Shown here in pieces: positions 28,858-39,200 of a DNA stretch of 64,000 nt. Made by a program: the position numbers and the translations under genes. Each line of letters opens with the position of its first letter. The stretch's first letter is position 1. Origin of the DNA: VXPQ01 sp965117025 (lineage in GTDB: Bacteria > Bacteroidota > Rhodothermia > Rhodothermales > VXPQ01); the NCBI GenBank assembly GCA_965117025.1, contig OZ220746.1, forward strand, positions 744,001 through 808,000, read 5' to 3'. Below the pieces are notes generated by a model that had not been told where the DNA came from, ran no database searches, and worked only from the letters and a program-made list of their open reading frames with translations.

Positions 28858-30396
28858 CTACTGCCCTGATCGTTCGGCGCGCAGCGTCCTGTAACGATCC
28901 AGAAGAGCCCTTACTTTTTCGGTGTCTCCCGTGCGGCGATACAGGTTGCCCATGAGCGTGAGATAGGCAAGCTGATCCTCCCGCTGCATCGTGTCGAAAA
29001 CTTTCTCGATCCGGGGCTCCAGCAACCGGGCCTGCTGTGGATTGTAGCGCGCAAGCCGAAGCGCTTCGACAAAAGCCCTGCCGGTGTACTGGCTCCCCAC
29101 TTCGGTGACCTGCAGCAGATACGTAAAGGCCAATGCGGAACCCCCCTCGCTACGATGTTCCAGAGCGCGTTCGAACAGGGTCGTAGCGTACGTTTGTCGA
29201 AGATCGTCTACGAATTCGGGATATGGCGTTTGGGAGGTCTCCGCGCTATCCGTGATCAGGCCCCAAAGAACCTGCAGCGTGTCCAGGGCGCCATCGCGGT
29301 CGTCGTGTTCCCAGTCCAGCAAGGCATGATTGTAACTGGCTTCAACACGCGCGGAGGTGTGCGTCAGGCGGGGAATGAGCCAGGCCAACCCCTCTTGCGC
29401 TCCGGAAGGATCGGTCGAAAACAGGGTTTGCAGACTGTCATAGAGCAGCCGGTTCTCGAAGTTGTGGTGGTCCCACAGAACCCAGTCCATTTCATTGCGG
29501 GCATAGTCTTCCTGCTCGGACGTAGTCGTATACCCCTGCGCAAGAGACAAGGCATGGCGCACTCCCTCGCCATCCCGGCTTTCTGCAAACGCGCGATACG
29601 AGCGAACGTAATAGGTAAAAAGCGTAAGGCTGTCCAGTGGCGGCCGCTCTGTCTCCGGCACAAAAGCGAGGCGAAAATCGTCCAGAACCGCTTCCGAGGC
29701 TTGCAACCATGTGAGCGCGCCGGCAGGAAACTGATTCAGATTCTCCAGAACGACAGCTACTTCCGCCCACAGGGCGTGGTCGTCGGCGCGGAGCGTGAGC
29801 AACCCCCGCAGCAAAGTGAGCACTTCCTCCCACGCCTCGTCTTGTCTGAGCCACTGGGCCCGCACGCTGTACACCTGAGCCAGCTGGTGGCGCGCATCCT
29901 CGTGCCGCGGATTCAGCGCCAGTGCGCTTTCGAACAACCTCTGGGAATCTGCAAGAAGCGTCCGGACGCGCAGGCTGTCCTGTTGCTGCTGGGCCTGGGC
30001 GGCTTGTACGAGCGCTTGCCGGGCCTCCGTATGGGCTTCCGTAAACGCCAACGTGTCCACCGGGGCAACGTCCGCAGCGTCTCCCGGCGCAGCCAGCGAT
30101 GACAAGGGGGGATCCCCGTTCAGTTGGCGGAGCGTGCTGTCTATGCGCTCGAACAGGGCGCGTCCTTCGAGGAAATTTCCCTCCGCCCGGGTTTCCGCCA
30201 GGGCATGCACAAAGGCGCCGTGGAAAGAATTCAGCACATCCGCAATAACCAGACTATCCACGCCGGGAAGCGGTGGCGAAACCGGATCCATGGGCACAGG
30301 CTCGCTCTCGGTGACCACCGACTTCGAGGAACCGCATCCCCACAGAAATGCGATACACAGGGCGCATACCGCCGGACCTATTGCCAATCGATGCAT
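28858..30396 (-). CDS. TPR-like lipoprotein of the giant-protein operon
   Basis: A 512-residue lipoprotein with lipobox FLWGC at about residue 21. The rest is helical: repeated pairs such as LFESALALNPRHEDARHQLAQVY and LLRGLLTLRADDHALWAEVAVVLENLNQFPAGAL are degenerate tetratricopeptide units. It is probably a periplasmic scaffold anchored to the outer membrane. It starts 12 bp after the ExbD-like gene and ends 85 bp before the usher-like gene. By analogy with TPR lipoproteins of other fibre-secretion pathways it may assist assembly; this is inference. Confidence 0.65.
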   Translation of the reverse strand: MHRLAIGPAVCALCIAFLWGCGSSKSVVTESEPVPMDPVSPPLPGVDSLVIADVLNSFHGAFVHALAETRAEGNFLEGRALFERIDSTLRQLNGDPPLSSLAAPGDAADVAPVDTLAFTEAHTEARQALVQAAQAQQQQDSLRVRTLLADSQRLFESALALNPRHEDARHQLAQVYSVRAQWLRQDEAWEEVLTLLRGLLTLRADDHALWAEVAVVLENLNQFPAGALTWLQASEAVLDDFRLAFVPETERPPLDSLTLFTYYVRSYRAFAESRDGEGVRHALSLAQGYTTTSEQEDYARNEMDWVLWDHHNFENRLLYDSLQTLFSTDPSGAQEGLAWLIPRLTHTSARVEASYNHALLDWEHDDRDGALDTLQVLWGLITDSAETSQTPYPEFVDDLRQTYATTLFERALEHRSEGGSALAFTYLLQVTEVGSQYTGRAFVEALRLARYNPQQARLLEPRIEKVFDTMQREDQLAYLTLMGNLYRRTGDTEKVRALLDRYRTLRAERSGQ

Positions 30397-30408
30397 AACG
30401 AAACTGCG

Positions 30409-30783
30409 TCAGGGGGATGTATCAGGTACGACCTGAACAAGAAAAACGGCTTGTCTTCCGGCTCTTTGCACAAGGGTGTTCGCATTGAGCATCAGGTATG
30501 CCGGAGCATCCCTGTCGGCCGTGAATTCGACCACGCGATCCGGATGACTCGCCATCAGCAAGGCATAGAAATCGGCCGGGTCAAGTGCTCGAGGAGGACC
30601 TTCGCTCACAGGAGTGAGAAACGTTCCGGTACTCGATATGGCCACTTGCAGAGGCTGGAGCTGGGGCATCCCGGTTTCCGCCTCCCGGCTCGTCGGCGGC
30701 TCTACCTCGAACGTGGGAACCGTACTGATCGCCACGAGCGCGGCCAGCAGGATGAGTACGATGTCTACCAGGGATTCATCCAT
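30409..30783 (-). CDS. ExbD/TolR-like protein 1
   Basis: A 124-residue protein with one N-terminal membrane helix, MDESLVDIVLILLAALVAI, carrying Asp7 at the place of the proton-relaying aspartate of ExbD/TolR, and a periplasmic domain rich in beta strands. Overall length and layout equal ExbD/TolR. It lies 7 bp after the TonB-topology gene and 12 bp before the TPR lipoprotein gene, in the same operon as an ExbB-like gene. Sequence similarity to ExbD is weak by eye, so the call rests on topology and context. Confidence 0.55.
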   Translation of the reverse strand: MDESLVDIVLILLAALVAISTVPTFEVEPPTSREAETGMPQLQPLQVAISSTGTFLTPVSEGPPRALDPADFYALLMASHPDRVVEFTADRDAPAYLMLNANTLVQRAGRQAVFLVQVVPDTSP

Positions 30784-30790
30784 GTTTCAA

Positions 30791-31915
30791 CTACATGTTT
30801 TGGCTTTCCTGCCGCCACCAGGCAAGGAAAAACTTGAAAAAATCCCTTGCCTCCAGGCTTGTGGGAGAAAAATCCTCGCTCTCGACAAAGTCGACGCGCT
30901 GCATATCATCGCGGTCAACAACCCCTTTCTGGAAATACTGGGCGCGCCGCTGGAATCCGGCATCGACGAAATAGTAGATGTCGCTTTCCCTGATCAGAGC
31001 AATCCGGATTTCCCTGTTCGAGGGTGTGTACATGATCTGGATTTCGGAAGGCTCGGACTCGACCGTGGTCTGCGCCCTGGCGCTGATCGCAGGAGGCGCA
31101 AAATAGAAGAGCGACCTGATCCCTGGATCCAGTTCGGCCTGATTAGCCATGATCCACTGTAATAGGGAGTCTGACGGAACGGAAATATCTCCCTCGCCAA
31201 GCATCAGGTTATCCATACGGCCTCCCGATCCAGCCGAGGATTGGAGCGACAGCGCTCCCGCTCCCCCCGTAGCCCGAATGGTTTCCCTGCCAGACCGATC
31301 GGAGAAAGAAAGAGCGTCCGGATTGCCTGTATAGCGGCGTCCGCCGCTCGATTCACGCGAGGACCCGAAAGACTCCCCGATAAGATTGGATGACAGGGAT
31401 CGCGACGAACGGGACAGATTGCCGTCATCGCTCAGCAGGTCCTGCGTCAGGTCCAGGCCCGAATCAAAAGCGGATTGCGCCTCGGCAAAAGGCGTCAGAT
31501 CCTCGTCTGTCAGCGAGACAACCTCCCGGTTGTTCTGTTGGATCTCCGGATCTTCAAGAGATACGTCGGAAAAGGAAAAAGCCTCAAACGCCTCGGCCAT
31601 CAGCGCCTCGACATCTTCCGCCAGCAGTTCGTCGGGCGGCATTTCGAGGTCAAGGGGTGTTTCAGCAGCATCTTCTTCTCCCGGTTCCTCGGAAACCACC
31701 TCGTCTGCAGCGGACGCCAATTCCACTTCTTCAAAAAAAGCCGACAAATCCAGGGTTTCCAGCATGAGCGCTTCCATCGTGGTCTCGGCGAAACTCCTGT
31801 CGGGCAGCGGCAGGACGCCAAATACCAGCGCAAAGAGCGCGGAAACGCCGATAAACAAACACCACGAAATGCGGCGCGTTTTTCTTTCTTCCTTGTCAGA
31901 CCAGGACCATTCCAT
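30791..31915 (-). CDS. Single-span periplasmic protein with TonB-like layout
   Basis: A 374-residue protein: a short basic cytoplasmic N-terminus (KEERKTRR), one membrane helix (about residues 17-37), a long acidic and serine-rich linker (residues 45-260; for example VVSEEPGEEDAAETPLDLE), and a compact C-terminal domain from about 265 (SLFYFAPPAISARAQTTVE to the end). This is the layout of TonB or TolA, with an acidic rather than proline-rich linker. It lies between two ExbD-like genes, 15 and 7 bp away. No classical TonB C-terminal motif (YP) is evident, so the name is descriptive only. Confidence 0.5.
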   Translation of the reverse strand: MEWSWSDKEERKTRRISWCLFIGVSALFALVFGVLPLPDRSFAETTMEALMLETLDLSAFFEEVELASAADEVVSEEPGEEDAAETPLDLEMPPDELLAEDVEALMAEAFEAFSFSDVSLEDPEIQQNNREVVSLTDEDLTPFAEAQSAFDSGLDLTQDLLSDDGNLSRSSRSLSSNLIGESFGSSRESSGGRRYTGNPDALSFSDRSGRETIRATGGAGALSLQSSAGSGGRMDNLMLGEGDISVPSDSLLQWIMANQAELDPGIRSLFYFAPPAISARAQTTVESEPSEIQIMYTPSNREIRIALIRESDIYYFVDAGFQRRAQYFQKGVVDRDDMQRVDFVESEDFSPTSLEARDFFKFFLAWWRQESQNM

Positions 31916-31930
31916 GGAACGATAGAAGAA

Positions 31931-32314
31931 CTAATTATTGACGGTGCATTGCCAACCACGCCGGGTACACAGGTCAAGCATGGATACCAATTGCTGGACA
32001 GTAGCTTCGCCTTGCGGAGAAAGAACAAAAATGCTTTTCCCGTCCTGTCTGTATGCCTGTTCCAGGCATCCTGCGAGGTGTGCAAGCGTTTCGGGTGCAC
32101 AAGCCGCTGTCCGTTGAGGCAGTAGCAACACCATGAAATGCATGCGGTCGTCGAACTGCACCTCATACAAAGGCACAGGGTCGCTTTCCTCCTGTGATTC
32201 GTTCGGAAGCGGCACCTCCGCTTCAGGAGTCGTCTCGGTCAACATCAGGAAACCCACAAGCAGGATGAACCCGAGATCGATAAAAAGAAGGAGATCGGAA
32301 CGGTCTTTTTCCAT
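31931..32314 (-). CDS. ExbD/TolR-like protein 2
   Basis: A 127-residue protein with N-terminal helix LLLFIDLGFILLVGFLMLTET, in which Asp13 sits where ExbD/TolR has its essential aspartate, and a periplasmic domain ending in LVSMLDLCTRRGWQCTVNN. ExbD proteins typically end with a helix-strand of this sort (KLLDxxRxxGxxxV). It is placed 10 bp after the small exported-protein gene and 15 bp before the TonB-like gene. Two different ExbD-like proteins in one operon recall TolQR-type systems with paired TolR subunits. Confidence 0.6.
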   Translation of the reverse strand: MEKDRSDLLLFIDLGFILLVGFLMLTETTPEAEVPLPNESQEESDPVPLYEVQFDDRMHFMVLLLPQRTAACAPETLAHLAGCLEQAYRQDGKSIFVLSPQGEATVQQLVSMLDLCTRRGWQCTVNN

Positions 32315-32324
32315 ATCAAAAATG

Positions 32325-33065
32325 TTATTGACAGGAACGAGAAGAGATGCTTCCGCCGCTCGTCACACTTTCGACAACGGCACAGCCCTCGCTGTCGATA
32401 TATGAGCGAATCTCCGGTTGTTTGTGCACCATGATCACCAGGGGATCCCTTTCCTGCAAGTCCGGCTGAATGCACTCTGTGGCCTGAGGCGTAAAGGCCC
32501 AAAGGTCCTCGTCGTAGTTCCAGAACGTGATATGGACATCCTCTCCCCGCTGAAGAAGGTGGATTTCCATAGGGCCCTCGGGGTAGTAGTGCAGAAGAGA
32601 CCCCAGTATAGCCCCGGCAAGCGCCTTTTTGGCGTCTTCCTCCACTTCAGCTTCTCCGGCCAGCAAGGGGCTTCTGTCTCGTACGGTGTTGATCCGATAA
32701 TCCGTTTCCAGATTCAACGAAACCAGCGTATTGAGCATGGCCTCCGGAAAGTACTGGCTCAGCGAAAAATGCTCTTCGCTGGGATAGAGCACAAGAATGT
32801 CGTTCGAGCCGAACCCGTCCTCGGTGACATCCAGAAAGACCGCATGGGTATAATCGGGATCGTTCGGAAAGATGATCTGATCTTCCAGAAAACGATTTAT
32901 GAACTCCAGGTCATATACCTCGGCGGCAGGAAGGACGCGCTGGTTCACCCTTGCGTCCTGTCCAAGGGAATCCCAAAAAGGCAAAAGCAACAGACCCGAA
33001 AGAATAAGAATCCGTCCTGCGGTTCCGGACATAGTGACAAAAAACGTTTTGAACAGATCGGGCAT
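32325..33065 (-). CDS. Small exported protein of the giant-protein operon, unknown family
   Basis: A 246-residue protein not recognised. The start at 33065 gives MPDLFKTFFVTMSGTAGRIL leading to a hydrophobic segment and a cleavage-like SLGQ; MSG at 33032 is an alternative. The mature part has an acidic beta-rich character (YTHAVFLDVTEDGFGSNDILVLYPSEE) and a C-terminus with two cysteines. It sits between the giant gene (151 bp upstream) and the first ExbD-like gene (10 bp downstream). A periplasmic accessory role is inferred from position only. Confidence 0.55.
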   Translation of the reverse strand: MPDLFKTFFVTMSGTAGRILILSGLLLLPFWDSLGQDARVNQRVLPAAEVYDLEFINRFLEDQIIFPNDPDYTHAVFLDVTEDGFGSNDILVLYPSEEHFSLSQYFPEAMLNTLVSLNLETDYRINTVRDRSPLLAGEAEVEEDAKKALAGAILGSLLHYYPEGPMEIHLLQRGEDVHITFWNYDEDLWAFTPQATECIQPDLQERDPLVIMVHKQPEIRSYIDSEGCAVVESVTSGGSISSRSCQ

Positions 33066-33216
33066 GTTTTCAAGCGCATTGTGATGAGAAACACATGTCG
33101 TTCTCCATAGAGATTTTCTTGCAGCAACGTGCGGTATGGAATGCATAATGCTTTCAGGGATGCGGTCGAGGGTCAGGCAGGGTTATGTTTGCGCGTAAAC
33201 ATTGAGGGGTGGCGCA

Positions 33217-36200
33217 TCACGGTTTTTGTACCAGCGTTGCCGGGGTTCTTGCGCGGTCCTTGTCCCCTGCGGCGCCTATGTCCCTTCTCGGCGCATTCCA
33301 CTCAACGGACACAGGCAAAGGCATACGGCCCGGACCCCAAGGCTCAAAACGCAAAAACACGGCCCCTTCTTCGGGCATCCGATCCAGCGGGATACGCACC
33401 CGGCTACGCGTGTACACCAATGTCTCACGACGGCCCAGTTCGCGACCGTCTCCGTCGTACGCCACCACCTCGCCCGCAAAAGGATGATCGGTTGTCTCAA
33501 GCAGGAACGTCGCCGACAGCGAACCCGCATACGAGATCGACAGCAGCCGGGCGCTCAGCTGCGAGGCTCCTTCTGCGGGTACGTACACACCCGGCAGGCG
33601 CATCGTTACGCGAGCCGTACGATCCTCCGTAACCCCCTCTGGCATACGGTCCAGAGCTGCGTAGCGGCGAGGCTGGGACACTACGTCGAAGAACGCCGCG
33701 TAGCCCTGCCGGGCCATCGTCGCATGCGCCCCTTCCTTCACCCCGTAACGGACAAGGCCCTTCTCGCCGGGCATCAACACCAGCACCCGAGGATGAATGT
33801 CCACCAACGCAGACAAATCGCCCAGAGGCGAACCTGCGATATCCTCCACCATCGTCTCACTGCCGTCCTCGTCCGCCTCCGTGTATCCGAAACGCGCCGA
33901 CATCGTGACCTCCAAAGGAACGAGCGACGGATTCGACAGCTCGAACACCCCGTCGGGCTTCTCTTCGGTCAAGAACGCCACATCGGGGTAGATAGTAAGG
34001 TTCTGCTCCTCGGTGAGGCCCGCAGGAACCTCCCTTGACGTGCTGAAGCGCACCCCGGCGGGACCTATCGTGATCACACGCCGCGCAGGAACGACGGTTA
34101 CTGTGACCTCCACCGAATGGGTCTCCTCGCCTTCGCCCGAACGCAGAATGACGTCCATATTGCCCGCATACTCTCCCGAGGGAGCGTCCGTAAGGTCTAT
34201 CTCGCCTCCGAAGCGAAGAAGGCGGCAGGTCTCTTCCCGAAGCGTCACCTCCGTATACAGACCCCCTACTTCCTGAGACGAAAGCTGCTCGCACGACTCC
34301 GCATACGACCAGGTGGGCGCAAGAACGAGCGAAGAGCCGCCGGTAGCGTCCCGGCGCTTGAGCACGAGCGGTGAGGCCAGCTCGATGGACAGGTTCGTCT
34401 CTCCGTTCTCGTCGAACGCTTCGCTGCTTCCCGGCGCAAGCGTCATGCGGCCTGCGTGGTACGGTCCCGATACGGATGTCGATATCTGATCCGTCATCGG
34501 ATCGAGCGACACCTCGGTCTGTGCCGACTGCACCCCGAAACGCAAGGGCGAGGCGCTTATCGTCACGCCAAGCGACGACGGATCGGAAGGCGCCCGCGAC
34601 GAGGAAGACGCCACGGGAGGAGGAGAATCGACGGGAGGCTCTTCCACAGGAGGCTCTTCCACAGGAGGCTCTTCCACAGGAGGCTCTTCCACAGGAGGAG
34701 AGATGGTATCGGCAGCAGGCACCACCTCGATGAAAAATGTGATCTGCGCGGTCTCGGCGTCGGCGTCGGTGACTTGCCAGGTATATTCCGTCCGGGGACG
34801 CACCTCCAAAGGCGTACCGGAGATCGTGCGCGCCGGATCGTCGAGCTCAAGTCCTTCGGGCAATGCCGGCGCGAGCGTATAGGCATAGGGAGACAAACCG
34901 CCCGTCGCCTCCGGAAGAAGGATATCCGCGATGGCCTCGTCTACCGTAAAGACGTATACCCGACCGGATATCGAATCGTCCACGAAAGCCAGCGGCGCCC
35001 GGTCGAGCACCGTCACGGTCACTTCCGCCGTCGCGTCGTCCGCATTGTCGGCTGAAACCGTAAGAAAGTACTCGTACGTCTCGTCCGCGTCTACTTCGTC
35101 CGGTACGTAGAACGTCGGTGAAGCGATGTCCGCAGCACTCAGAAGCGACGTGTCCGGCGTGTCGCCCCGAGCTGTCCAGACGTACGAGTAATCCGAACCC
35201 GAAGGCGCCCCCGAAGCCGTACAGTCCAAAGAGAAATCATCCGATCCCTCATAGACCGAACCCGGATCCGCGCACGCGACCGCCAACGCGTCCCGGTCGA
35301 GCACCGTCACGGTTACTTCCGCCGTCGCGTCGTCCGCATTGTCGGCTGAAACCGTAAGCAGGTACTCGTAGGTTGTCGTTCTGTCCACCTCGTCCGGCAC
35401 GTAAAAAACGGGGGACTCTATGTCCGCAGCACTCAGAAGCGACGTGTCCGGCGTGTCGCCGCGAGGAGTCCATGCGTACGAATACACGGGATTGGTCCCC
35501 GGAGCGCCCGACACCGAGCAGTCGAAGGCGACGTCATCCGATCCCTCATAGACCGAACCGGGATCCGCGCACGCGACCGCCAACGCGTCCCGGTTGAGCA
35601 CCGTCACTGACACCCTGACCGAAGAAGACGCCGCATTGTCGGCTGAAACCGTAAGAAAGTACTCGTACGTCTCGTCCGCGTCCACTTCGTCCGGTACGTA
35701 GAACGTCGGTGAAGCGATGTCCGCAGCACTCAGAAGCGACGTGTCCGGCGTGTCGCCCCGAGCTGTCCAGACGTACGAGTAATCCGAACCCGAAGGCGCC
35801 CCCGAAGCCGTACAGTCCAAAGAGAAATCATCCGATCCCTCGTAGACCGAAGGAGGGGAGGCGCATGCAACGAACAGCGCCCCTATGTCGAGCACCGTAA
35901 CGCTCACCTCGGCCGACGCCTCTTCCGCATTGTCGGCGCTCACCGTAAGCCGGTACTCGTACGTCTCGCTGCCGTTCACCGAGGAAGGAACGGAGAACGT
36001 CGGAGTCGGGCCGCTCGTACCGCTGAGCAGCGACAGGTCCGTCGTCGAGCCGCTCGCCGTCCAGACATATTCGTAAACCGAACCCGGGGGAGCGCCCGAC
36101 GCCAGGCAGTCGAACGAAATGTCCGCCGAGCCTTCGTAGACCGAACCCGGATCCGCGCACGCCACGTTCAATGCAGGCTTGTTCAGGACCGTTATCGTCA

Positions 36201-39200
36201 CGTCCGTCGAGCCATCTTCCGCATTGTCCGCGCTCGCCGTAAGCGTGTATTCGTACGTCTCGCTGCCGTTCACCGAGGAAGGAACGGAGAACGTCGGTGA
36301 AGCGATGTCCGCAGCACTCAGAAGCGACGTGTCCGGCGTGTCGCCCCGAGCTGTCCAGACGTACGAGTAAACCGAACCCGGGGGAGCGCCCGACGCCGAG
36401 CAGTCGAAGGCGACGTCATCTGCACCCTCGTAGACCGAAGGAGGAGAGGCGCATGCAACGAACAGCGCCCCTATGTCGAGCACCGTAACGCTCACCTCGG
36501 CCGACGCCTCTTCCGCATTGTCGGCGCTCACCGTAAGCCGGTACTCGTACGTCTTGCTGCCGTTCACCGAGGAAGGAACGGAGAACGTCGGAGTCGGGCC
36601 GCTCGTACCGCTGAGCAGCGCCGTATCCGGCGTGTCGCCGCTCGCCGTCCATGCATACGAGTAGACGGGATTGGCCCCCGGAGCGCCCGACGCCAGGCAG
36701 TCGAACGAAATGTCCGCCGAGCCTTCGTAGACCGAACCCGGATCCGCGCACACGACGCTCAATGCAGGCTTGTTCAGGACCGTTATCGTCACGTCCGCCG
36801 TCGCATCGTCCGCATTGTCCGCGCTCGCCGTAAGCGTGTATTCGTACGTCTCGCTGCCGTTCACCGAGGAAGGAACGGAGAACGTCGGAGTCGGGCTGCT
36901 CGTATCGCTCAAAAGAGAAAGGTCGGGCGTCGAGCCGCTCGCCGTCCAGACGTACGAGTAGACGGGACTGGAGCCCGGCGCGCCCGACGCCACGCAGTCG
37001 AGCGCGAGGTCCGGCGAGCCTTCGTAGACCGAACCCGGATCCGCGCACACGACGCTCAATGCAGGCTTGTTCAGGACCGTTACCGTCACGTCCGCCGTCG
37101 CATCGTCCGCATTGTCCGCGCTTACCGTAAGCGTGTACTCGTACGTCTCGTTGGCGGCCACATTCGCAGGAACGGCGAACGTCGGAGTCGGGCTGCCCGT
37201 ATCGCTGAGCAGCGCCGTATCCGGCGTGTCGCCGCTCGCCGTCCAGACGTACGAGTAGACGGGATTTACTCCCGGAGCGCCCGACGCCGTGCAGTTCAGA
37301 TCGAAGGCGGGAGAACCCTCGTAGATCAGAGGAGGTGAAGCGCACGCCACCGCAAGCGCGCCCTTGTCGAGCACCGTCACCGTAATGTCCGCCGAGGCGT
37401 CCTCCGCATTGTCCGCGCTCGCCGTAAGCGTGTACTCGTACGTCTCGTTGGCGTTCACATTCGCAGGAACGGCGAACGCCGGAGTCGGGCTGCTCGTGTC
37501 GCTGAGCAGCGACACGTCCGTCGTCGAGCCGCTCGCCGTCCAGACGTACGAGTAGACGGGACTGGAGCCCGGCGCGCCCGACGCCACACAGTCGAGCGCG
37601 AGGTCCGGCGAGCCTTCGTAGACCGAACCCGGATCCGCGCACACGACGCTCAGTGCAGGCTTGTTCAGGACCGTCACCGTCACGTCCGCCGAGGCGTCCT
37701 CCGCATTGTCCGCGCTCGCCGTAAGCGTGTACTCGTACGTCTCGTTCGCAGTTACGCTGGAAGGAACGGCGAACGTCGGAGTCGGGCTGCCCGTATCGCT
37801 GAGCAGCGCCGTATCCGGCGTGTCGCCGCTCGCCGTCCAGACGTACGAGTACACAGGATTCACTCCCGGAGCGCCCGACGCCACACAGTCGAGCGCGAGG
37901 TCCGGCGAGCCTTCGTAGACCGAACCCGGATCCGCGCACACGACGCTCAGTGCAGGGATCAATGCAGGCTTGTCGACCACCGTCACCGTAATGTTCGCCG
38001 AGCCGTTTTCCGCATTCGCCGCGCTCGCCGTAAGCGTGTACTCGTACGTCTCGCTGACGTTCACATCCGCAGGAACGGCGAACGTCGGAGTCGGACCGCT
38101 CGTGCCGCTGAGCCGCGACAGGTCCGTCGTCAAGCCGCTCGCCGCCCAGACGTACGAGTAGGCGGGATTGGAGCCCGGCGCGCCCGAAGCCGTACAGTCC
38201 AGATTGAAATCGGCGGATCCCTCATGGATCAGAGGGGGAGACGCGCACACGACGCTCAGCGGACGCTTGTTCCTTATCGTTATCCTGACGTATGCCGAAC
38301 CCGACTCCGCGTTCTGCGCGCTCGCCACAAGCCAGTACTCCCACACCTGGTCTCGGTCCACTTCGTCCGGCACATAGAAAATTGGATTACGAACTTTTGT
38401 ACTCTGCAATAGCGCATTCCCCCCTGTCTGGCGGTGTAACCAGGAGTAGCTGTAGACCGAACCCGGGGGAGCTCCCGAAACCGAGCAGGACATACGAAAA
38501 TCGGGAGACCCCTCGAAGACCTGACGACCATGGGCACGGCAGGAGACGCCTATCAGAGGCTTGGGCTTGGGAGACGTGTCGCGCACCGTCACCGTCACGT
38601 TGGCGCTGGCGACAAGCCAAGCTGCCGATAGCATCTGCAGCTTAAACTTGTAGTCCGTGTCCCCATTCACGTTGTCCGGCGGCGTGAATATCGGCGTAGG
38701 GGTAGTCGTATTCTTCAGCCGGTCGGCGGCGCCCGTGCCCGACCAGTTGTACGTTGCGTTCGACGGAGCATACCGCGGCGAGCAGTTCAGCGTAAATGGC
38801 GCCGCGCCCTCGTCTACCGACACCGGGGACACGCAAACGATCGAGGGCGGCGGACGTTTGTCCACATCTACGCGATAGGGGAACGAGGCAGGATCCGCAT
38901 TCCGGGCCGAGACGGTAACCCGATAATTATAACTCGTGTCTGCATCCACGTTGTCAGGAACGGAGAAAAGGGGTTTCTCTACGTTCGGAGAATTCAGCCG
39001 GTTCATAGCCTTTTGGTCGCCCCCCCATGAAAACTCGTACGTGTCGCCTAGGGGAGCGCCTGTCCAGCCGTCAGAGCAGGGGTTCAGCGTGACCTGCCCG
39101 ACTCCTGCAGTCCATCTGCTGCTGGCAGTTCGCAAACCCCCGCAGGCAATGTCGAGCTTCTCCAGGACGGTTACGGTCACGTTGGCGCTGGCGACATCGG

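Noticed and set aside
35885..38161. A series of about 63-codon plus-strand open frames spaced 297 bp apart
   Set aside because: They are antisense shadows of the Ig repeats in the giant gene; their regular spacing only mirrors the repeat period.
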